Assembly: GCF_028858725.1 (NCBI RefSeq)
Contig: NC_084763.1
Span: 53,204,152-53,268,151 of the forward strand
Source: Colius striatus
Taxonomy: Eukaryota; Chordata; Aves; Coliiformes; Coliidae
Direction: 5' to 3'
DNA: 64,000 bases
This document shows positions 1 to 12,615 of this stretch, in pieces (position 1 is the stretch's first letter; every line of letters begins with the position of its first letter). Under the pieces are notes generated by a model. The model worked only from the letters and a program-made list of their open reading frames with translations, was not told the DNA's origin and did no database searches. A program made the position numbers and the translations under genes.

Positions 1-730
1 GGTAAACAGCAGACCTATACTCATCAAAAGGAAAGGGTATTTTCTGGGAAGATTTTGATGGAGATATGCTGCCTTTAGCACTTGAGCTTGTCTGATGTTT
101 TCTGTGTCCCAGTTGTCAAGCAGGTTTGCACTGTAAGAAATTCTTCTGGTGACTGAAAGTTTCCTCAGATATTAAAGGCTGTACTTCATCTGGATATACT
201 CAGTATAAGGTGCTAGTTTTCTCAAAGTCAATGACAAAACTTCTACTGGCTGTCATCATCCAGATTTCATCATTAAATTCCATTTTCTTAATAAAGCATC
301 ACTACCAAATATGTATGAAGAGTGAAAGTTTCAGTAGGAAGAAAAGAATGGAAAGTTGTGTCTCCAGGAAAGTGAAAGACAAAGTCACCTACAACTTCAG
401 TACGGTTGGACAGAAGAAAAGAACACATTTCAAGCCACAGTAAGACTGAAATTTTCCCTTTATTTTGTTCTTGTCAGGGGGTGGGTGGGAGGAAGGGCAA
501 TTGGATTTTTACTTATCATTTAATGGAATCAAGATATTCTGCATATTTGTATATATTCTCCCGTCTACTAAAACATCAATTAGAGGCCTATGACATTCCT
601 GTTGTTATGCACAATAGAAGCACAACCTCCTGGTCTGTTAACTTATTGAAAAAGGACATATCTAGTATGTAAAGGGTAAGCAAGAAAAAAACAAAAGCAT
701 CCTGATTCATATCAGAAACAGCCAGTAGTA
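1..730. other. Intergenic, no feature recognised
   Basis: AT-rich unique sequence. Short open frames (77 and 88 codons) are of chance length and have no recognisable character. Confidence 0.6.
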
Positions 731-1281
731 CCAGGGAACTGATTGTCCTCCTGTACTTGGCGCTGATGAGGCTGCATCTCTAGTGCTGTGTTCAGTTCTG
801 AGCCTCTCACGACAAGACAGACACTGAGGTGCTGGAAGGTGTCCAGAGATGAGCAGCCAAGCTGGTGAAGAGTCTGGAGAACAAGTCTGATGAGCAGCTG
901 AGAGAACTGGGACTGTTTAGTCTGGAGAAGAGAAGGTCGAGGAGAGACATGATTGCTCTCTACAGCTACCTCAAAAGATGTAGTGATGTGGAGGTTGCTG
1001 TCTTCTCCCAACTAATAAGTGAAAGGACAAGAGGAAATGGTCTCTAGTTGCACCAACGGAGGTTAAAATTGGATGTTAGGAAGAACTTTGTCACTGAAAG
1101 GATTGTTACACACTGGAACAGGCTTCCCAGGGAGGTGGTGCAGTCACTATCCTGGAGATATTTAAAAGACATGTATACAAGGTGTTGTGGGACATGGTTT
1201 AGTGGTGGACCAGGTGGTGTTAGGTTGATGTTTGGACTTGATTATCTTAAAGATCTCTTCCAGTCAACGTGATTCTATGAT
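731..1281 (+). mobile_element. CR1 LINE fragment, ORF2 C-terminus plus 3' end
   Basis: Sense-strand CR1. It starts with the motif CTGTACTTGGCGCTGATGAG and runs through the end of the reverse-transcriptase ORF2: [11 protein letters not shown] followed by a region containing RTRGNG are readable in successive frames. It ends at GATTCTATGATACC. The reading frame is broken by a TAG near 1046 and by frame changes, so it is dead. The 3' end has the 'TTGGACTTGATTATCTTAAAG' type of tail, different from most other copies here. It is the longest CR1 piece in the window, about 550 bp of an element normally around 4.5 kb, and 5'-truncated as is typical. Confidence 0.93.
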
Positions 1282-1930
1282 ACCATAAAGAAATGAAGAG
1301 ACTACACGTACATTGTAGTTGTACCTGGTTCCCTGAACTGACAGGTTTCTGTCCAGGAAGCTGCAGTTCTCTTCAAGGAGGACTTTTTCCTTTTGAAATG
1401 TAGTCCAGGGATGGCTACTGTGAATATACTGATAACAACGAGAACTTGAACTATTGATTTTTTTTCTGTGATTTGAGATCTGTTTGGAGAAAATTCTTGC
1501 ACAAAAAGTCCTTTGTTAGGTACCACATCTTTTACTGAGATTCACTGACTGAGATAAATAAGGAAACGGAGATTGGCAGCATTTGTTACTAGCAGACTTG
1601 AGCCGGCTCCTGATGTCTGCAATAAAAAATCAATGTGATGATCTGGAAGAGAAAATGAAAAAATTAACAGGTAAATTGATTCCAGCAGATCTACTTGCAA
1701 AAACATTTCTCTCTTCTCAGGCCTGGGAAGAGCTTTGTTATTATTACCCACAATTTACATTGTCTGATGCCATTTTTTTACTGTATTTTTAGAGAATGAA
1801 AGTATATAAATCTAGTATGAAAGAAGCAGAAAGCAGGTCTGTTTTTTCTTCTTATTACAATTATCAGCAGTAAAAAAATACCTATGTACTTCCTATGTTC
1901 ATATACTATGTATGTGTCTGAAACACTAAG
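1282..1930. other. Intergenic between CR1 and LTR
   Basis: No repeat family or exon was recognised; open frames are all below 75 codons. Confidence 0.55.
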
Positions 1931-2437
1931 GCAGTGGAAAGGACATGTGCTGGAAGAATTTGTGAAGAGCTGCTGCCTGTGACAAGGAGTCATGTTAGAC
2001 AGGTTTGTGGAGGACCATCTTCTGTGGGAAGGACACTATATTGGAACAGAGGAAGAAGGTAAGGAGTCCTCCACCACTGAGGAGGAAGGAGCAGCAGAGA
2101 CATCTTGTGATGAACTCACTGCAACCAGCATTCCCTGCCACTGGGAGATGGGGAGAAGGTAGGGAAATCAGGAACAGAGCCTGGAAAGAAGGAAGGGGTT
2201 ATATCATCATCTTACTCTGTTTAGTTTATGGTTTTGATTGGTGGCAAATTAAATTGATTTTGTTTTTCCCTGAGTTAAGTCTGTTTTGTCTGTGACCATA
2301 AGTGGTGAGTGATCCCTCTCTGTCCTTGACTCACAAGACCCTTGGTTATATTTCTCTTCTCCATTCTACCACTGAAGGCATAGAAGTGAGTGAGTGGCTG
2401 TGTTGTGCTTTGTTCCCAGCTGTGCTTAAATCATGAC
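1931..2437 (+). mobile_element. Endogenous retrovirus LTR fragment (5'-truncated)
   Basis: Matches the 3' half of the solo LTR at 11552-12615 through shared stretches: units of the type TTTGTGAAGAGCTGC, GAGGAAGGAGCAGCAGAGAC, TGATGAACTCACTGCAACC, and the CTGTTTTG / ACCATAAGTGGTGAGTGATC block. The end at TTAAATCATGACA gives an LTR-like CA terminus shared with the copy at 40691-41195. Unlike the 11552 copy it keeps the AATTAAATTGATTTTG segment near the presumed poly(A) region. No retroviral genes or second LTR are adjacent, so it is a remnant of a solo LTR. It looks like an avian ERVL-type family; the subfamily was not assigned. Confidence 0.8.
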
Positions 2438-3562
2438 AGTTTGTCACATCCATAGGTGTCCTGTTCATGTGAGAAACATATGCATTGTTGGCTGTGCAGC
2501 ATCCTCAGCACCAGCAGACTGGGATACCTACATTGAAATGACCTAAGAAAGCAATTAAGAGGTGTGCAACCTTTTAAGTAAAAATCCTAGGTGAAAATAA
2601 AAGGATCTGGGACCTAAAACAGCTCTGGAGAATGGTGAAGTCACACTATATATTGAAGGTATATCAGGTGAGAAAATTTTTCTTTGCTGAAGGGCTGCAT
2701 TTTTATGACTCTTTTCAATGTTGGCAAGGTGGAAGTGGGAGGAACTTGTAACAGAGATATTTTTTCTGTGGATTATTTTAAACCAAGATTATTTATTTAG
2801 CCTTTTGACTCTGTGACTTCCACAAATCGCTCTCTCTGAGGATGCAATAAATGTCAACAGAGGAGCAAAACTAGGTTAGAGGAGTAGGAAGGCTAAGATT
2901 TCCTAAGAGCTCCTTAAACCAGATTTGCTACCAAAGCCAGTATGTTATGAAATTAATAATAGAGTGGTGTAAATTTCTGTACGTTAAAAACTAAAAGAGT
3001 TTTGACAGTGTACAAGTTGCGTTTATAAACTGGATCTGATTGATTAGCCCTTTTTTTTTCTATTGATGATGTGTCCAGAATATATTGGCCTTATCCTAAA
3101 TGAGTTAAATACTGGGAATGAGTTTATGATGTAAAGAGATGCATAGCATCATTCTGGTTTGCAAGTTGCCATCAGAAGCTGTTTTGATGATTTTTTCTGA
3201 CCTCACGTCTTTCATCCAGTAAAGAGTATCTGTTCTAGTTTCAAGTGAGTGATGGACGATGTTGGGTTGTTGTGTCTTAGTCAATAGGGTTTTTCACCTG
3301 ATTTAGGGAATAATTAAGACTACTAGTTGTCTGACTGAAGTTCAAACAGTGACAAAGAGAAAATACATGCAGAATTAATATTGAAAGGGCAATAATTGTT
3401 GCAGAGCAAGAAAATGAGCTGACATTACATATGCTGGCAATTACTCTTTTCAAGACTCATCTGTGAGACTGGGCCAGGTAACATCACATGCTAAATTCAA
3501 GCCCATCTGCTTCAGGGATTAAGATGGCAAAGAGCAAAATATACATAAGATCAACCATACAG
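2438..3562. other. Intergenic, no feature recognised
   Basis: No open frame of note and no repeat recognised between the LTR and the rearranged CR1. Confidence 0.6.
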
Positions 3563-3995
3563 AGAATCACAGAACTGTTTAGATTTGAAAAGACCTTTAA
3601 GAATATTGAGTCCAACTGTTAACCCAACACTGCCACATCTACCACAAAACCAGGTCCCTAAGTGCCACATCTACTAATCTTTTAAATGATTAAATAACAT
3701 AAAAAAGATTAGAAAAAAAGATAAAAAAAAAAGATTAAAAAGTTCTTCCTAATGTCCATCTAAACTCCTCTGGTGCAACTTGAACTCTTTTCCTCTTGTC
3801 CTATCATTCATTATTGGAGAGATCGACCTCCGCTTCAGTACAGCTCCCTTCAGGAGTATCCCTAAGTGCCATGTTCCCCTAAAATTCCCTAAGTTCCATG
3901 TCCCTAAATGCCACATCTACTCATCTTTAAATACCTCCAGGGATGGTGACTCAACCACTTTCTTGGGCAAGCTGTTTCAGTGCTTGATAACCCAT
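3563..3995 (-). mobile_element. CR1 LINE fragment, rearranged
   Basis: Antisense CR1. The block at 3563-3690 carries the 3' end (AAAAGACCTTTAAGAATATT, GAGTCCAACTGTTAACC). After an A-rich patch comes a more internal block at about 3738-3850 (AGTTCTTCCTAATGTCCATC, TTTTCCTCTTGTCCTATC). Then 3' sequence returns at 3858-3995 (CCTAAATGCCACATCTACTC, ATACCTCCAGGGATGGTGAC, GGGCAAGCTGTTTCAGTGCT). The block order is not collinear with an intact CR1. The motif CCTAA(G/A)TGCCA(C/T) occurs four times. Confidence 0.85.
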
Positions 3996-6900
3996 CTCAT
4001 TTGTGGATTAACAATGGATTTAGGTTGATTGGCTCCCATCAGCCAATTGCACAAGGTGATGACCAGAGTGATGATGACCCTTGTGTCAGCACATGCATGG
4101 TACATCGGAGACATTTCACAATGATGAACTCACTGTCTAGCCACTGTACTGCTCTTGCACACATCTTTCAGTTTCAGAAATCCCAGACAGAAATATGTTC
4201 CCCTGCAGGGTTGCAAGTAACCATTTTCTCACTGAACCCTAAGGCTGATGAAGCTCCAGTTGGCTTCGTGCCTGTACATGAACAATGGCGAGGGTTGGGC
4301 TGTGGAAAGTCTGGAGGTTTTAAACAAAGGTCTGAAATTGTGGAGCTTTCTGTGGAGATTTCAGGTGTGGGAAAACGTGCTAATAGAATAATTTACCACA
4401 TCACAGGTTACCAGTACCATTTGGAGATTAAGTGTTGAACCACAAGTATTGATAGGTAGGCAATCCTTTTCCCATCTCATCTTATCTAGATAAATCAGGA
4501 GACATCTCTTCATTTCATCCCCAACTCACAAATCTTCTAGATTATATTCTTTCTCAAACAGAAAAACTCCCATCTCCACATTCCCAAATGTAGCGTCTTT
4601 CAGCCTACAAAAATGAATAAGCCACCTCAGAGCACGTTACCTTTTCTCAAAGTGCTTATTGCCTTTTTAAACTGACTAAAGATGGATGAAGAATGTTTGG
4701 GTTGGTTTGTTTTGTTTGCTGTGAAACAGCTATACTGCCAACAACTTGTTTTTCTAAACATTTTGTTTTTCCCCCCGCCATGAATGTGTCATTTTCATTC
4801 TAAAGAAATTTTGCTCATTATTCAGAAGCATCAAAACTGAATATAAACTTCACTACTTCTAGGAATGGCATGGAAATATAAGTTGTATTAAAGTTTAATT
4901 TTATCTTTCATGCTTCTCAGAAAAACAGTTCATACTATTTGAAGAAGATCAAAGAAAAGAGCTCTAACTGAAATTTCACTAGAACTTTTGTTCCATGAAA
5001 AGACTAGGTGGGGAAAAAAACACAAGTTCAATACTCAGGATCCACTGCAGCATCACTCACCACCTCTGCCTGAGAGTGGTGTTTCCCTCATGATTATTAA
5101 GATTATATGAGTTCTTCTTCAAAACTGCTCTATGTGAACTAGAGCTAAGTATTATCATAGAAGGGAATGATATTGGGAAAAATACTCATAGCTTCAAAGT
5201 TATGAGTACAAAAAGAGTACTTCTATGCTGTTTTTTGCTTACCCAAATAGCCACTGCTGGCCCACAGCTGAAGAAGTCTGCATGATAGTCTTCTCTACCA
5301 GAAAATGTTCATTAGAAAAAGGCAAAAGAAAGCAGTAAGTTCTTCATCTCAGCACAGCTGAGCGTGTTTCTCATGCTTTATCCAGCTTTATGCAGCTACC
5401 ATAGCACTTTGCCTTCTGTCCATTTAAAGCTTTAGGAGCATACTTGAAACGTCTTAGCAGCTGCAAATCAAAGATGAGCTTTTCCCTCAATAAATCTAAT
5501 TTCTGGTTAAAGTTGCCCCACGTACTCTTAAAGAAATCACTCTTCCTGGTGCTGAGGAGACATACACAGGCTGATGCATGTCACCTATACACTTAACCAC
5601 ACCTGTTCAGGACTTGGATGCCTTCCTGCAGAACAGAAACCAAAAGAATGAGACCAATAACAAATGGAAGAGAAGCCCAAGTCATCAGACAGGGAGAGGA
5701 AAGACTGCACTGTCCCACTCTCATAAAACCATCTGTCTGTGACTTCCAGACATGTGTCTTTATCACAGAAGCCTTAATCAAGCTACGAGACTTTGGTTTT
5801 ATTATGTGTAATGAACTGTCAGAACCATTTGCTTGGTAATTTAAACCAGACTTGTAACTAAGGCTTAAAGCTATGGATTGAGAGAACTGACCTTTGTGTT
5901 TTTTATAAGGTGACACAACCATTCATGGCTTTAAAAGAAAAAAAAATTCTTCTTCTTCAGCTCTAGCCATCATGCTTTCTGCAGATTGTATGGCACTCTC
6001 CAGAGTTACTTGTTCTGCCTTACAATGTCACTTGCTATTGTAAGATTTTGGTTTTGGTTTCATGCATTCTTCTGTAACTCTAAACCCAGGGATATATCAT
6101 ATAGTAAAATTTTCCTTATGCACTGAGAGGTTGATCAAAGCCAATCTAACCACTTTAGTAAAAAATCAAATAGAAGGAAAATACTACTTGCTTATAAGTG
6201 CTTAAGTATTTAAATGAGAAGCATTTATTATCTGTGTTGAGGTACAATCTGTAAGACTGGCTCATGTCTGTTTCTCTGTTGCCAGGTGAAACTGCCTAAA
6301 TATGCAAATTCTGAGTATTTAAATTTAAAATCTTCTGTAGAAACATTTGCCACATGTGAGACAAAAAGACCAATATTTCTTAACTTGTGGTCTGTACCAG
6401 AAAGCTAGTCTTAAAGTGACTGCAACTCTTCTTTTACGACATGTACACATCCACACATAGAAGCAAGAAAATGGAAACAATATTGGTTAGCTGCCTTTGC
6501 CCTCCCCCCAAGCTTGGGAAACACTGCTAAGGACAATAGTTGTATTCATGGCATGTATTCCTGGGATACTACTTCTCCTGTGCACAGAACGAAGCAGATA
6601 TCCCTTCGAAGAAAAGTGTGGGAGCTGATATTTAAAGACAGAATTGTATCTGAGAGCTCAGTCACAGCATGTAAACACAAATGTGCTGTGACAAGCCATA
6701 TGTTTCAATTCTTGATTTCTTCATTATAAGCAACTTGAGAAGGCAGTAAAAACAAGTTGCCTTCTATATATTATCCATCATTCTACTTGATATCCATTTT
6801 TTAAATGTATGCTAAATTCTTCTGGAAAATATTAAGTCATAGTGTAATTTGTCAGCTCAATTTAGATATACAGTTTTCCATTAATACTGCATACACAGAT

Positions 6901-9328
6901 GGCTCTGCTCCACTCCTACTCCTCTTTTCTTTTATTCAGTTTGAAATCAGTGCAATTTTGAATATTCTACCTGTCAAATTAGATGCATTATATTACTCAG
7001 AAGACACATTAAAGAAGTTAAGCACAACATAGAATGTAATAGCATTAGGTTTGAGAAAGAAGGACTAAATAATAGGAAATAATCTATATTTCATAGCTCC
7101 AACTATCAAGAAAATAATAGATACTACTAGATTTCCCTATTGGTGATGTGGCTGTTTAGAAATAACAAATTAGAAAATTAAAAATGGCCTCTTGTCTCAT
7201 TTTAATATATTTTACTGGCATGAAATTTTATCATGTTCAATCAGTCATCAGGAATGGAAAAAAGAAAGATGAAAAGCTGTTGCTCAGAAAAAAGCAGGAA
7301 GAGCAGGCGATACTTTGTCTCTTTAATGGTTTTCTGCTGATTGTACAACTTTGTCTGGAGAACATTAATGAAATAGCAGTGTGAAATATATGTCTGGTGA
7401 GACTAAGGAAATGTAATAAGCAACTTTGTAGGTAACATTTTGTGACTTTTAGAGAGTACTTTTTGTTTGTTACTGCCTTAAGCTTGTGCAATATGCTCAA
7501 TTTACATTTGTCTTTTTCCTCAGATATGCCTTCTATAGTATGGGTTCTTTCAAATAGAAAACAGTGAAGATGCCAAAGCTTATAATAAAAGAGGGTTTAG
7601 AAACAAAGTTTTAATCTGAGGCAGACAGATTAAGGTCCTGACTTTTTCCAAGACTGAATACCAAACGGTTCCTGGTGATTTAAGAATAACAGTGACTTGT
7701 TCCTCTGTGAAAGGGTAGTTATAATTTTGTTTTATACCTCTCCTGAGTGTTTGTACCTAACCTGGTTCACCAAGGGGACAACTGGATAGCAAACACTGGC
7801 AGTCCACTTACCTGGAGGGTGGTCTGACTATGACAAGACTAGACAAGTGGTAAGTATTAAACACAAGATGTTTGCAAGCAGCTTTATTTTTGAATGCATC
7901 TACTTTTTCTGCTGCTCCTTAAAAGCAAGCCTTCCCACTCCATTTCCAGTACCTGTCAATCCCTCTCCTATAATGTAATGTTGTACCATGACGGATGAGG
8001 CAAGGTTCAGATATTCAGGGCTGTTACCTGACACGTCTTCATCATTTTCTCCAGCAAGGGCTCCTGCCTTGCTCCATGGGGAGATAGAGAGGATCAAGAA
8101 ATAAGTTCCTTGCAGCACTCCTCCCCAGTAAGATCATACCAGATACTCATATGCAGTCCCTCATGCAATGGAAGGGGCATTCTCATTCATAAAACTTTCC
8201 TCAGCTTTGTTCCAGGAAGCATCACATAGTGCAGTGCCAGACCATTCATTTTGGCAGCCTGTAATATATTTGCACTTAAACATCTTGCCCATGGCCTTAC
8301 AGCTCTATTCCACTGAGTACATTTCCTCCAGCAGGAAGACCCATGGTATTTTGTTTGCACTTTGTCAGTGGGGAAATTTCATGAGGGTTGAACATTCCTC
8401 ACTTCTGGGCTTGAATTACACTGTTATCCTGCTCTCTGCTGTGAAGAGCTTTTAAGTGGAGTGTTTGTCATTAGAGCCTCTCCATGTGAATTATTTACTA
8501 TCGACAGTGGTAGCTAGTAGGGAACATTTCTGTGGGATATGGATTTATAATTACACTGTTAGCTTAAGGATTAAAGCTTTTTTTGATGGCTCAGAGAGAG
8601 GGGTTTTTTTTGTTTTGAAACCATAGGAGATGTATGAGGAATCTGACCTATCATGTTGTCTCTGGCTCGGGAGAGGGGATATGGAATGAATTATAATAAT
8701 AAAAATAAGGCAAAACATTATTTTCTCTAAAAGCAGTTTAATCTGATTCCACAGACAGATGGCCAAAGCAGAAATTGTTGTTATTTTGAAAGGTTTGTGT
8801 GGCTGCCTGGAAGCTATTGTCCCTGCAGCAGGGCTGGCAGAGCGAGCTGAGCAAATTCTCCCTGTGAGCTCCTCTGAGAAGCCAGCCAGATTCAATCAGA
8901 AGCCAAGGAACAGTAACTTAAAATTATGGCAAAAATAATATCAGCATGTACATTTCTACACCACCTTGACTGTCCTGTATACGTGCTGAATGGCATGTCT
9001 TCAGATATCCTGGACTAGGAGTGGATGACTTGCTGCCATGCAAAAAGTGTGGCTGTGTGGGGTCCATCTGCAGAGTGACTGTTGGACCTGGGCCAGAGTG
9101 AAGGGTGCTGCTGGGGTGGAGGTTGGGCTGCTTGGCTGGTGAAATGCTGCTGCCATGATGCTGCCCTCAGCTTCTTCACCAAAAAAGGCATTGAGTTCAG
9201 CTGGCTCTGGGTAGGATCAGAGAAGTGTTTGCCTAGAGTGCATCTCAATGTGGTTATATATCCCACCTTTAACTTTTATAAAAAGCTCTGACTCTAACCC
9301 TGGTTGTTAATATCTAAACAAAGATGCT
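3996..9328. other. Intergenic, 5.3 kb without recognised features
   Basis: The 152-codon plus frame at 3980-4438 begins inside the CR1 remnant and shows no known motif. No CR1 or LTR was recognised in the rest. A moderately GC-richer patch occurs at 8800-8890 and 9040-9180. Confidence 0.55.
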
Positions 9329-9570
9329 TCGACAGAAGCTGGAACACAGGAAATTCTACTCAAATATTAGGAGAAACTTCTTTCCTGTGAAGGAGAGGCA
9401 GCACTGGCACAGGCTGCCCAGGGAGGTTGTGGAGGTTTTGGAGTTTCCTTCAAAACCTGCCTGGATGCATGTCTTTGGAATCTGGTCAAGGTGAGCCTGC
9501 TTTAGCAGGGAGGTTGGTTTAGATGCTCTGTAGAGATCATTTCCAACTCCTACCATTCTGTGGTTTTGTA
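9329..9570 (+). mobile_element. CR1 LINE 3'-end fragment
   Basis: Sense CR1, about 240 bp. It carries GCAGAAGCTGGAACACAGGA-like sequence, GGCACAGGCTGCCCAGGGAG, CTGCCTGGATGCATG and a tail TTAGATGCTCTGTAGAGATC, then CCAACTCCTACCATTCTGTG. It belongs to the class with the 'AACCCCTACCATTC' tail. It has decayed, with no usable reading frame. Confidence 0.92.
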
Positions 9571-11551
9571 GAACATATAACTCCATTAGATCCTCTTAAC
9601 TTTATTTCTCCTATCAACTGTAATATTTTTAAAGTATAGGAGGTTTTTTCAATGCTCATTTAATAAAGTAGGACAAAATGATAAAGTTCCCAATAACCTT
9701 TGAAAGGCTGCCCAAGAAATAGCATCCAGCACCAGGTGGATATGCTTCTTTAAACAACTAGTCTGAATATGATTAGCTTCTAAGAGTCAAAAACATTGGC
9801 TATTAGTTTAATTCCTAACTGAAATAGTAAAGGGCCACAAGTACAAATGTAATTTTCCTATAGGAGAATTCCAATTGTCCTTGCTTTTGTAAGCCAATGT
9901 AACTGTCATAAAAGGAATTTAAGAAAACCACAGTCCAGAAAATATAAAATTGCCTCAGGAGGAGTGCCATGTGCCAGAAATATATTACATTGTTCCTTGC
10001 TAGTGATTATAATGAATACCACTGGCTGTCTCTAGCCATGTTACAAGCAGGTGTCATGCAGCCACTGATGGCAGTGACAGTGCACTGCTGTGAGTGAGGC
10101 ACCTCTCATGGCTCAGGTGAAGCACCTGCTAGGACAGCTGCCACCAGCCAACTGCTAACACATAGGTAACACTACTCTGAATTTTTCCAGTCTATAGTAT
10201 TTTCCCCCAGCTATGGTAAAATGATTCTGACAAATACTAGACTGAAATCCCAGTAAAATTCTGTTTTTCTCCCAGCCTTACTCTTCAAAGTCACATAAAA
10301 TAATGGAGTTACTCTGTCTTTGTATTCAGTGACTAGAGCACATGTCATCAAACTGTTGAGCAGATTTTAAGCCCTTCTACCTTTAATATTGTATTTATTT
10401 TACAATGGCTTTCACAGTGAGCTGACTGAAAAAAACTGTATGAAGTGTGATTTTGTTTAAATATTCAGATAAAAACACCATTCTACTGGAATTTTAGGTC
10501 ACAAAGAAATGTGGCAACTGGATCATAAACCCTTGACAGACATTTACATTAAAAATGCTAGTATAGTAGTAATTGTAATGCTGTGGCCAAAATTGATGTA
10601 AGTATTCTACTTTCCTTTTTATTTTTGCTTGCTGTTAACACTTGTGAACTTTAACCAATGCATTTGAAATAAGCCACAGTCATCTCTTGCTCTTCTTCCC
10701 AGAAGAGAATTCTGTAGGCACAGAGAAAACTTACTAATCAAAATAAAGTTGTGAGCTGAGAAAATAATCTCAAGATTATCACAAACACTGCTTAACTCTT
10801 TTCTGGTGAGGTTATGGCTAATTTTAAGCTTGGGCTTTTGTTAAGTGTTGTTTCATTGAGACCCTCACAGTCTAAAATCTTATTTTTTTCAGCATGAATT
10901 AATAATAACTATGTCAATACAGAGAATTATATAAAAACTATCAGCGGTATGACTTCATCTATTTACAATACAATGTTCAGCATAGCTGTAGTTACATGAT
11001 AGTGACAATTTGTGTCCAAAAGGAAAAAAAGTCATGAAAGAGAGGAACAGATTTGGTTAATCCTAGTTTATAACAGCTCCTACTGTTTTGAATAAGCCCC
11101 AAGGCACTCTAGATGTTCTAGAAACATGGCTAGAAAGGACATAGGACCTCTGCTTTAGATTGGTTCACATCTAACAAGTCAACATGTGAGATTTGAAAGA
11201 TGTATACTAGTGGGTTACTGAGATGTTAAATCATTTAATTCTGACCAAATTAACACCTAGGCTTTCGCCTCTGTATATTGGAAAGATGGTGTAGCTACTG
11301 GTCATCCTAACATAAATTAATACAATTACAGAAACAGATCTCTCGGTATCTAGATCACTGGAAAATGTAATCTTGAATGTGTTCTCACAGAAATGTACTT
11401 GTTAGACTTTAGTTGTCCAGTGTTGTGATGATGTTATTTTCATTTTGATGTAGAGGATTCTTTTTTCATTTATGTGAGTGAAGATTGTGTGATGGATGTG
11501 GATTTTTACAGTAATTCTTAAATATAGGATTCATAGATGCGAGGAGTGGAA
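9571..11551. other. Intergenic, no feature recognised
   Basis: AT-rich. A GC-richer patch at 10030-10155 with repeated CACCTG/CAGTG words was not assigned to a family. Confidence 0.55.
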
Positions 11552-12615
11552 TGTTGTGATTTTGTGTGGCCGGGTTTTGGTAGAGGGGAACTACAGGAAT
11601 GTCTTCTTTAAAAAAAAGAGTTGCTAGTAGCTCCCCCTGTATCTGATAGAACCAGTGCCAGCCTGCTTCAAGATGGACCCACTGCTGACCAAGGCTGAGC
11701 CAATTAGCGATGGAGGAAACTCCTCTGTGATTAACATATTGGAGAAAGGGAAGGAGTCGCTATGCAAAGAAGTGCAGAAACTGTAGCAGCAGAAGGGAGT
11801 GAGAATGAGAGAATAATATTTCTGCAGACACCAAGGTCACTGGAGAGGAGAGGGAGGAGGTGCCCAGGCACTGAAAGAGAGATTCTCCTGTGACCTGTGG
11901 TGCAGAACGTGGTGAGGTAGGCCCTGCCCCTACAGCCATGGAGGCTGCAGTGGAATAGAGATCCACTCACAGCATGTGGAGGACCCCATACTGGGACAGG
12001 TGGATGTCTGAGGGAGGCTGTGATCCAGTGGAAAGCCCACACAGTAGCAAGTTCCTGGCAGGACCTGGGAAGCCATGGAGAGAGGAGCCCATACTGGAAC
12101 AGGTTTGCTGTCGGGGCTTGTGATCCCATGGGAGACCCATGCTGGAGCACTCTGTTTCTGAAGGACTATTCTCCCCATGGATGAGACTCCATGCTAGAGC
12201 AGTTTGTGAAGAACTGTAACCTGTGGGAAGGACCTACATTGGAGAGGTTCATGAAGGACTATCTCCTGTGAGAGGGATCCCACACTGTAGCAGTGGGAAG
12301 TGTGAGGAGGCCTCCTCCTGAGAAGAAGCGGCGGCAAAGTCCATCTGTAATGAACTGACTGTAACCCCCTTCCCTGTCCCCCTGTGCTGCTGGGAGGGAG
12401 GAGGGAGAGTTCTGGGAAGAAAGGAGGGGTGGAGAGAGGTGTTTTAAGATTAGGGTTGTGTTTCTCATTTTCCCTACTCTGTTTTGATTGCTCCTGCCTT
12501 TGTCTTGACTCACAAGCCCTTTGTTATATTTCTTTCTCCCCTGCCTATTTGAGGAAGGGGAGAGATAGAATGACTTTGTGGGCACCTGGCACCCAACCAG
12601 GGTTAAACCACCACA
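11552..12615 (+). mobile_element. Near-complete solo LTR of an avian endogenous retrovirus
   Basis: A 1064-bp element bounded by complementary termini: TGTTGTGATTTT at the 5' end and TTAAACCACCACA at the 3' end (TG...CA). It contains the blocks GTGTGGCCGGGTTTTGGTAG near the start, CCTGTATCTGATAGAACCAG and GCTGACCAAGGCTGAGCCAA, then a series of about seven 45-52-bp repeats (11975-12300). The 3' part has TGATTG, CTTTGTTATATTTC and GGGCACCTGGCACCCAACCA. I recognise this as a long LTR family widespread in bird genomes, probably ERVL-type. No gag, pol or env flanks it. The five bases on each side (TGGAA left, TAGAC right) do not form a clear target duplication. Relative to the 1931 copy it lacks roughly 80-90 bp around 12492-12505. 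Confidence 0.88.
11975..12300 (+). repeat. Internal ~48-bp tandem repeats within the solo LTR
   Basis: Degenerate units start near 11975, 12026, 12074, 12126, 12176, 12222 and 12267 (spacings 45-52 bp). Each follows the pattern (T/C)RTGGRAGGACCCATRCTGGAGCAG, then a TTTGTGAAGGACT-like stretch, then a pyrimidine-rich CTCC/ATCC end. Good examples are GAGACCCATGCTGGAGCAC (12131-12150) and GACTCCATGCTAGAGCAG (12185-12202). Confidence 0.75.

Noticed and set aside
3980..4438. 152-codon plus-strand open frame
   Set aside because: It begins inside a CR1 remnant, has no known motif, and one or two frames of this length are expected by chance in 128 kb of both-strand AT-rich sequence.
11731..12178. Overlapping minus-strand open frames of 68-139 codons
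   Set aside because: They lie inside the solo LTR in antisense and follow its repeat periodicity; not genes.
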